In this document: one piece after another, positions 14,785-19,895 of the stretch
Position numbering within the stretch: position 1 is the stretch's first letter
Layout: the number at the start of each line of letters is the position of its first letter
DNA from: GBS-DC sp964451985
Lineage (GTDB): Bacteria > Armatimonadota > Fimbriimonadia > Fimbriimonadales > GBS-DC
Reading direction: 5' to 3'
Assembly (NCBI GenBank): GCA_964451985.1
Contig: CAYVKB010000047.1
Coordinates: 1-19,895 of the forward strand
DNA length: 19,895 nt
Notes under the pieces: generated by a model
What the model was told of the DNA's origin: nothing
Seen by the model: the letters and a program-made list of their open reading frames with translations, nothing else
Databases searched by the model: none
Made by a program: the position numbers and the translations under genes

Positions 14785-14970
14785 TCGTCGGCGGGACGCC
14801 GACGCTACGGATGGGTTGGTTCGTGGCGGGGACGCCGACGCTACGGATGGGTTGGTTCGTGGCGGGGACGCCGACGCTACGGATGGGCTGGCTTGTCGGC
14901 GGGACGCCGACTCTACGAACGGGAGGTGTGTTCGTCGGCGGGACGCCGACGCTACGGATGAGAGGCGTGG
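14785..14970 (+). repeat. Five-unit 36-bp tandem repeat of GC-rich hairpins
   Basis: Units begin at 14785, 14821, 14857, 14893 and 14932, giving periods of 36, 36, 36 and 39 nt. Each contains GGGACGCCGAC followed by TCTAC or GCTAC. Units 1, 4 and 5 contain the perfect hairpin GTCGGCG-GGA-CGCCGAC; in units 2 and 3 it is GTGGCGG with one mismatch. The array fills the 200 nt between convergent acd and HerA-like genes. Because the period is a multiple of three, it also reads as a 12-residue peptide repeat (GWFVAGTPTLR), but no promoter or start supports translation. There are no unique spacers, so it is not CRISPR. Confidence 0.85.
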
Positions 14971-14975
14971 GTTCA

Positions 14976-17033
14976 TTAGTTGGCAAATGGATCCTCGTCA
15001 TCTTCATCCAGCAGGCTGCCCAGTGGGGTGTCGACGGGTATTGGGATGTCCGTGTCCAACTCATTTGCAGCAATCTGGCGTGAAGCGACAGGCTTGGGCA
15101 CTTCGCGCTCAAACAGTTTCAGCACCTCGTCAGCAGGGGGGTGTAGGGTCAGTACTTTCTGCATCGCGGCGATGACACGGTCTTTATCGGGTTCGCCGTT
15201 GCCCTTAGCGGTGCGGGCAATAATATCGACGATAGCGTTGCGGCTCAGGTTCGGGTTCAGTCGGCATAGGTTTTCCCACACGGCTTCTTCCAGCGGCTTG
15301 TCAGATTCGGGCTTGTATTGCTGCAGCCCGTCCTGCCCGCGCATAATTGCCGGGCGCGGGAACCGCACGAAAATCGGCTGATTGAAGTAGGGATGGCGCA
15401 CCAGTATCTCGCCAGGCGCGAGCGCGCCCATCTTCTCTTTGACTGCGTTACCGAAGATGTTGTAGCCCGGCTGCGCCATCTCCTCCATCTCGATGCGCCC
15501 GTACAGAGAGGTGGAACAGTTGCCCACCACTTGCCTGTCCACTTGCGAACGGAACTGCTGCGCCCCGAATAGCACCAGCCCCAGATACCGCCCGCGGGCA
15601 CAGATGTCGCGCAGCGTGCGCATCACATAGGTCTCGCGGTGCGTGTTTGGGGCGTACTGGTTCAGCTCGTCCACTACCACCACGACGGCGTCTACGCCGA
15701 GGCTGCGCTGCTCCATCCGCTCGCGCAGCTCGGCAATCACGCGCGTAAAAATCAAATCCTGAGCCTCCGCTGAGAGGTTCGCAACGTCGATTACGTACAC
15801 CGTGCGGTTTCGGAACGCGCCCCATGGCAAGTCCATCGCTGTGTCGCCCTCGCCCACCAGCCCTGCGAAGCGCGTAGTGAGGTTCACCAGGCGATTCTGG
15901 ATTTTGCGGATGGTCTCCACCGCAAAGCTGCGCCACTGCTTCTGGTTTTTGGCTTCCAGCAGTTTCAGCACGACTTCGAACCACCGCACGAGGTCGCCAA
16001 AGCTCTGCACGCGCAGTTTGGAAGGCAGCCCGCGCCCTGCGAGAATCTCAGCTTCCTCCGCCTCGAAGATAAACTCACCCGGCTCAATCACGCGCTGGCG
16101 CAGGAACTGCAGGAAGGCGTCTGCTTTAGCGTCCACATCATCTTTGTTTAGTAGCACCTCCACATAGCGCATTACCTCGCGCATGCCCCACAGCATGGGA
16201 TACACATTGCCGCGCAAATCGGGGTGTGTGCGCAGCGTGGCAAGGTTCACACGGTCGGGCTTGTAGGGAGCGTAATACTCCACCTTCGGGAATGGCACAG
16301 GCTTCACACCCAATGCGTGATACACATCTAAATCGCGCTGAGAGAGTTGGTGCTCAGGCGGCAAATCGAGAAACAGTAGGTCGCCCCCCTTCACATTAAA
16401 ACACACCACCGCCACGCTTTTGGAGGTTTTCTGAAAAATCGCGGTTAGCAGGAACAGTATCGCGCTGGTCTTCGCCGCCAGACCGCTCGTGCCCGTCACG
16501 TTCAAGTGCCCTGCTTCGGGTCCCAGCAGGAAGTCGGTGTCTAAGTAGATTGGGGCGATGCTGGCGCCACTCTCGTACACGCCAACAGGGATGCGCCGAT
16601 GGTCAGGAATCTCATCGATGCGCAGGGCGACTTGCACATCTTGCTCGGTGGCGAGGTATACAGGCGCAATCGGCACAGGTTGCACAGGCTGTTCAGGGTA
16701 ATGGCGCAGCACGGCGGCAGAATAGACGCGAATTTCGGGACGGTCAGTCGGAGGTTGCGAGTCGGGCTGTCCATCCGCGCCTAAGTAGTCAAACAACGGG
16801 CTGGCGACATCGTTATAGCCTTGTCCTTCGGTTACGATACCCCACACCTTGCGCTTGCCCCCATCGACCACTACGAGGGTTCCGATGCCGATGGGGGCGT
16901 CGGGCGTCGCCCAGAAATAGAACTGATAGGCTGTGTTGGGTTGACGCTCCGTTCCCACCACCCGTCCAATAAGTTGCCGCGCCGCTTGCACCTGTCCGTT
17001 GCCCTGCATCGCTGCCAGCGATTGGGATTGCAT
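14976..17033 (-). CDS. HerA/DUF87-type ATP-binding protein with a variant P-loop
   Basis: The roughly 685-residue protein has an N-terminal beta-rich region (about 1-150, HAS-barrel-like, with RQLIGRVVGTE). A RecA-type ATPase core follows: GTSGLAAKTS (about 180-193) in the Walker A position, Walker B VVVVVDELNQYAPN (about 445-460), and later GARGRYLG- and FGAQQFRSQV-type sensor segments. The Walker A lacks the usual GxxxxGK[ST] spacing, reading GxSGxAxKTS. The C-terminus is acidic (DEDDEDPFAN). HerA-family ATPases move DNA in end resection or segregation, but no NurA nuclease is adjacent, so the role is open. I chose ATG 17033 because AGGTGA precedes it by 5 nt; GTG 17042 is an alternative. 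It shares a divergent promoter region with the M48 gene. Confidence 0.85.
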   Translation of the reverse strand: MQSQSLAAMQGNGQVQAARQLIGRVVGTERQPNTAYQFYFWATPDAPIGIGTLVVVDGGKRKVWGIVTEGQGYNDVASPLFDYLGADGQPDSQPPTDRPEIRVYSAAVLRHYPEQPVQPVPIAPVYLATEQDVQVALRIDEIPDHRRIPVGVYESGASIAPIYLDTDFLLGPEAGHLNVTGTSGLAAKTSAILFLLTAIFQKTSKSVAVVCFNVKGGDLLFLDLPPEHQLSQRDLDVYHALGVKPVPFPKVEYYAPYKPDRVNLATLRTHPDLRGNVYPMLWGMREVMRYVEVLLNKDDVDAKADAFLQFLRQRVIEPGEFIFEAEEAEILAGRGLPSKLRVQSFGDLVRWFEVVLKLLEAKNQKQWRSFAVETIRKIQNRLVNLTTRFAGLVGEGDTAMDLPWGAFRNRTVYVIDVANLSAEAQDLIFTRVIAELRERMEQRSLGVDAVVVVVDELNQYAPNTHRETYVMRTLRDICARGRYLGLVLFGAQQFRSQVDRQVVGNCSTSLYGRIEMEEMAQPGYNIFGNAVKEKMGALAPGEILVRHPYFNQPIFVRFPRPAIMRGQDGLQQYKPESDKPLEEAVWENLCRLNPNLSRNAIVDIIARTAKGNGEPDKDRVIAAMQKVLTLHPPADEVLKLFEREVPKPVASRQIAANELDTDIPIPVDTPLGSLLDEDDEDPFAN

Positions 17034-17056
17034 GACTATCACCTGCTATAGGTAGT

Positions 17057-17062
17057 ATTATA
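17057..17062 (-). promoter_or_regulatory. -10 element of the HerA-like gene (GGTATAAT)
   Basis: On the minus strand CAGGTATAATAC lies 23 nt before ATG 17033, giving a predicted leader of about 17 nt that contains AGGTGA. Confidence 0.6.
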
Positions 17063-17083
17063 CCTGATTATTGCTTCGCATGC

Positions 17084-17089
17084 TATAAT
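17084..17089 (+). promoter_or_regulatory. -10 element of the M48 peptidase gene (TATAAT)
   Basis: GCTATAAT lies about 70 nt before ATG 17158, so the leader is about 60 nt, the longest in the window. It lacks the GG preceding the other -10 boxes. An AGGGG ribosome site is at 17144-17148. The two divergent -10 boxes are only 21 nt apart and could share a regulator. Confidence 0.55.
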
Positions 17090-17157
17090 ATATAGAAACC
17101 TTCGCGCCGACTGCGCCGTCTATATTCACAGGGCGCGCCACTTAGGGGATACGAACG

Positions 17158-18348
17158 ATGCACAGTGTATGGAAACGGATTATTCTCACGCTTGTAAGTC
17201 TGTGGGTTGCGGGGGCGTCGCTCGCGCAGGAACACAACCACAACCACCACGAACTTACCCCGCGTGATCAGCAGGAAATCGAGTTCGGCAAAAAGGTTGT
17301 CGCCGAAATCGAGAAAAACTATAAGTTCGTCACCGACCCTGAACTGGTGGAGCGTGTGAATCGAATTGGTCAGACGCTCGCCGAGATTGCACGGCGTACG
17401 GAGACGGAAGCGCGCTACGGCGAGTCAGGACCTGCCCCGTTCGATTACACCTTCCGCATTATCGACGAGAAGGATGTGAATGCCTTCTCAGTGCCGGGCG
17501 GCTTTATTTTTGTGAATCGGGGCTTATTGGAGTTTGTGTCCAGCGATGATGAATTGGCGGGCGTAATCGCACACGAGATTGCGCACGCCGCGCACCGCCA
17601 TGTGATGAAGCTCATTCGAGACGATGCGAAGGTACAGCAGAGCGTGCTATTGCCCGCGCTGTTGGTGGGTGTGTTCGGGCGGCTGCCTTCGCAAGACTTT
17701 GCAGGGCTGATGACGGGCGCGCAACTCTATCGCATCGCCCGCGTAAGCAGCTTCAGTCAGGAGGCGGAGGTGGACTCCGACCTGACGGCGTTGGAGTACC
17801 TGCGCCGTTCGCCGTATAACCCCGTAGGATTACTGGTGTTTATGGAGCGGCTGGCAGCGGAGGAGCGTCGGCGCCCGCAGATTGACTGGGGAATCTTCCG
17901 CACGCACCCGATTACACGCGAGCGTGTGGAGACCATCAAGCGCGCCCTTCAGGAATACGGTATTCCCATCCGTCGGCGCGAGGTCAGCCCCGCGCTGCAA
18001 GTGCAGGCACAGATGCTCGACAAAGAGCAACCTGACGGCTTGTACGAGGTGCGATTCGAGCGTATCCAGATTTTCGCGCCCGCCGACCACCCTGAACAGG
18101 GTAGCTCTCGCGTCCGCGCAGCGCGTATCGCCAGCGCGCTGAACGAACTGTTGGACGACGGCGTGCAGCTCTTTGAAGTGCAGCTCAGCGAGGACAAGCA
18201 AGCGGTGCTGGTGAAAGGGCGCGAGGTGGTGCGCGTGACCCCAGAGGACGCACAGTTAGCGGGTAAATCCATCACCGAGATTGCCGACGCAACGCGCGAA
18301 GCCATCCGCCGCCTACTCTGGAGCGACGCCGTGCGGATGAGTTTCTAA
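17158..18348 (+). CDS. Secreted M48-family zinc metalloprotease (BepA/YggG-like)
   Basis: The 396-residue protein has a signal peptide (KRIILTLVSLWVAGASLA, probable cut after ALA-type ASLA). The mature N-terminus is histidine-rich (QEHNHNHHE). The catalytic HExxH is HEIAH (H139, E140, H143), and the third zinc-ligand region is EAEVD (E202 to D206), the ExxxD pattern of family M48. VNAFSVPGGFIFVNRGLL is the conserved strand before the active site. In BepA-like proteins this peptidase degrades or assembles outer-membrane proteins. Here no TPR domain follows, and the last 120 residues are not recognised. It overlaps the convergent downstream gene by 4 nt. Confidence 0.93.
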   Translation: MHSVWKRIILTLVSLWVAGASLAQEHNHNHHELTPRDQQEIEFGKKVVAEIEKNYKFVTDPELVERVNRIGQTLAEIARRTETEARYGESGPAPFDYTFRIIDEKDVNAFSVPGGFIFVNRGLLEFVSSDDELAGVIAHEIAHAAHRHVMKLIRDDAKVQQSVLLPALLVGVFGRLPSQDFAGLMTGAQLYRIARVSSFSQEAEVDSDLTALEYLRRSPYNPVGLLVFMERLAAEERRRPQIDWGIFRTHPITRERVETIKRALQEYGIPIRRREVSPALQVQAQMLDKEQPDGLYEVRFERIQIFAPADHPEQGSSRVRAARIASALNELLDDGVQLFEVQLSEDKQAVLVKGREVVRVTPEDAQLAGKSITEIADATREAIRRLLWSDAVRMSF

Positions 18349-19580
18349 GTCTGCAACGTGCGATTCCACGCGACAATTTCAGCAATCCGCTCCCAAAACT
18401 CGCTGGGATTGCCGTCTCTATCCAGCGCGCCTGCCGTTGACCCCATAGATAGCAACGGGATGCACAGGGCGGCGACATACGGCTTGCTCAATGCAATCAG
18501 CGATGCACCTTCCGTCCACTCTAACGGCTCCGTGCGCGAGAAGCCACCATAACCCACGCTTGGCGGCAGATGCAACGTGAGGTGTATCGGTTTGCCCAGC
18601 TCCCCGTAGCGTTCCAGCAGTAGGTCTAAATCGTACAGTGTGCCATCGTACCAGCGCCATTCCAGCTGCACCGCCTCGAAGGGCATATCGTTTTGGACAC
18701 AGGCATCCAGGATTGGGTACGCGCTCTGCATGTGGTAGAGGCTTTGTGAGCCGTTCAGGAGTCGCACCACGCCGAAGTCGACGGTGCGGGCGGCTTCGCA
18801 CAGATTCCGCAACTGAGCGAGTGCGCCGTTTTCAGGCTCCAGCTGATGCACGCGCGTCGCCACGCTCCAGTAGCGCGCCTGTCCGCGATACTTCGCAAGG
18901 GCACTGCGTAAGCGGTCGACGTTTTGCGTATCGGGCGTGCGTCCGTCGCAATCCGCAAGTGAAGCAGCGATTGCCATCCGCGCGCCCTGCGCTTTTTGCG
19001 CTATTGCACCCCACGCCTCTTCGGAATTGGTGAGTACCATGTGAATCAAGTTCAAAGGCGGGCTAAGCTGCGCCAGGGCGGTTTGGGCGGCTTCGGGGTC
19101 GCTGGCGCATACACCCCACAGAAACGCTGTACGCCCATGCATGCGTTGCAACCGTGTGCGGGCGACGCTCACCACACTTTGCTCAGCGGCTTGCACGGCG
19201 AATGCGAGGCTCTCCTGCCACTGCTCATCGGTGAGATGCTTCTGTGCGGTTTGCAGGCGCGTTTCTGCCTCTCCCATCGGTGCGCCGTGCCGACCGTACT
19301 GCCTAATCATCGTGCCTGCCGCCTTGATATACCGGTTTGCGAGGTCGCGCTCCAATAGAATGCTTGCCGTACGCCCCGCGAAGCCATCCACCCATAGATA
19401 CACGCGCCCTACACCCCCCAGCAGCGTAGGGTACGCCACGCCAAACGGCGCAGGCGGTGCGACAACAAGCTCGTCTGCACAAGGTGGCTCCAAAGGCAGC
19501 GCATCCCCGTCTCTGTTCGTCCAGCGCAGCAGCCCCCAATCGTCCACCGCGCCTGCTGTGCGAATTTCCAACGCGCTCAC
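18345..19580 (-). CDS. GH10-like TIM-barrel protein without catalytic glutamates
   Basis: The 411-residue protein has an N-terminal beta-rich part (about 1-90), then a helix-rich linker (about 100-145). A stretch that follows the order of GH10 xylanase landmarks comes next. FLWGVCASDPEAA stands for the first barrel strand, YWSVATRVHQ (237-246) for the WDVVNEAHD strand, and VQLEWRW for the LQxH strand. GKPIHLTLHLPP (329-340) stands for the KPIHITE strand, and GALDRDGNP (384-392) for the C-terminal LLD-loop. The acid/base Glu is Arg243 and the nucleophile Glu is Leu336, so hydrolase activity is unlikely. It has no obvious signal peptide. The GTG start is taken from frame extent and is uncertain. 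Family assignment rests on pattern only. Confidence 0.75.
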   Translation of the reverse strand: MSALEIRTAGAVDDWGLLRWTNRDGDALPLEPPCADELVVAPPAPFGVAYPTLLGGVGRVYLWVDGFAGRTASILLERDLANRYIKAAGTMIRQYGRHGAPMGEAETRLQTAQKHLTDEQWQESLAFAVQAAEQSVVSVARTRLQRMHGRTAFLWGVCASDPEAAQTALAQLSPPLNLIHMVLTNSEEAWGAIAQKAQGARMAIAASLADCDGRTPDTQNVDRLRSALAKYRGQARYWSVATRVHQLEPENGALAQLRNLCEAARTVDFGVVRLLNGSQSLYHMQSAYPILDACVQNDMPFEAVQLEWRWYDGTLYDLDLLLERYGELGKPIHLTLHLPPSVGYGGFSRTEPLEWTEGASLIALSKPYVAALCIPLLSMGSTAGALDRDGNPSEFWERIAEIVAWNRTLQT

Positions 19581-19592
19581 AATGTCTATTTT

Positions 19593-19806
19593 CGGATTCT
19601 TCGACGCAAAACTTCAGGAATCCTACGTGGATATGTCGCCTATCTTCTGCGCCTGTTAGCCAGCGGTGCCAGTGAAGCCGAACTCCTACAGGAATATGAA
19701 GGGCTGACCTGACGACCTTTGCACTTGCTTACTCTTTGAAGCTGAAACGCTTGAGAACATCAGTTTTGCGCTCTTGAAAATAGAGGCGGATAAATGTGCT
19801 TTCTAG
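19593..19806 (+). pseudogene. Frameshifted DUF433 (antitoxin-like) remnant
   Basis: From 19593 a frame without a start codon gives GYVAYLLRLLASGASEAELL then QEYEGLT and a TGA at 19710. This matches the C-terminal half of DUF433 proteins (LxLLAxGxSEEEILxDYPGLT). The reading then appears to continue in a second frame (TTFALAYSL) and a third (FEAETLENISFALLKIEADK), ending at a TAG at 19804. Two shifts and a probable short deletion upstream make it a decayed gene unless the bases are misread. DUF433 proteins are often antitoxins of PIN-domain toxins; no PIN gene is visible before the window ends. Confidence 0.55.
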
Positions 19807-19825
19807 TCCTCCACACATGAGCTTA

Positions 19826-19848
19826 TCACTCCCCGTCGCTCGGAGTGA
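19826..19848. repeat. Small palindrome after the DUF433 remnant
   Basis: TCACTCC and GGAGTGA form a 7-bp stem around a 9-nt loop (CCGTCGCTC). It may be a terminator or another member of the intergenic palindromes. The remaining bases to the window end show no gene. Confidence 0.4.
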
Positions 19849-19895
19849 CAGAGAGCTTGCTATAAGCGTCAAGCGTCATTTTATTGCAATTCGTC

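Noticed and set aside
14785..14970. CRISPR array (period 36 nt looks like a repeat length)
   Set aside because: The units abut each other with no unique spacers, and each unit is itself a palindrome. This is a plain tandem repeat.
14811..15083. Plus-strand open frame encoding 12-residue repeats
   Set aside because: It arises only because the tandem period is a multiple of three. It lacks a promoter and a ribosome site, and it runs into the antisense of the HerA-like gene.
15448..15984. 178-codon minus-strand frame inside the HerA-like gene
   Set aside because: It is an out-of-frame shadow of the ATPase, which has Walker motifs in its own frame.

Overview
The window is a moderately GC-rich bacterial chromosome segment, densely packed with housekeeping genes. 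It is assembled as a scaffold, with one run of exactly 100 N at 11465-11564. Gene content (MEP isoprenoid synthesis, diaminopimelate epimerase, undecaprenyl-PP phosphatase, rhamnose synthesis, serine synthesis) indicates a bacterium with peptidoglycan. The overall style vaguely suggests an Armatimonadota-like lineage, possibly thermophilic; this is an impression, not something the sequence proves.

Left part (1-3867, + strand): a fragment of a dispersed palindromic repeat, then ispG carrying a 369-residue intein, a secreted TlpA-like thioredoxin and an overlapping dapF, closed by a strong hairpin. Middle left (3894-6824, - strand): a tight operon of an AI-2E-family membrane protein, uppP and rfbD, serving the lipid carrier and envelope sugar supply. 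Middle (6884-11435, - strand): serA, a GT4 glycosyltransferase, a HAD phosphatase and a cyanophycinase-like peptidase, with a 93-bp MITE-like set of nested hairpins between the last two.

Right part: after the scaffold gap lie the first 31 codons of a small gene overlapping a DNA methyltransferase (a probable restriction-modification locus cut by the gap). Then come a divergent acyl-CoA dehydrogenase, a 36-bp tandem hairpin repeat, a HerA/DUF87-type ATPase, a divergent secreted M48 metalloprotease, a GH10-like protein lacking both catalytic glutamates, and a frameshifted DUF433 antitoxin-like remnant.

Two themes stand out. First, the IspG intein sits immediately before the third cysteine ligand of the IspG [4Fe-4S] cluster, so that cysteine is both the +1 splicing nucleophile and an active-site ligand. 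Second, most promoters share GGTAYAMT. In five genes this element lies only 9-11 nt before an ATG, which predicts leaderless or near-leaderless transcripts. Several other genes begin with GTG or TTG and carry clear Shine-Dalgarno sequences.
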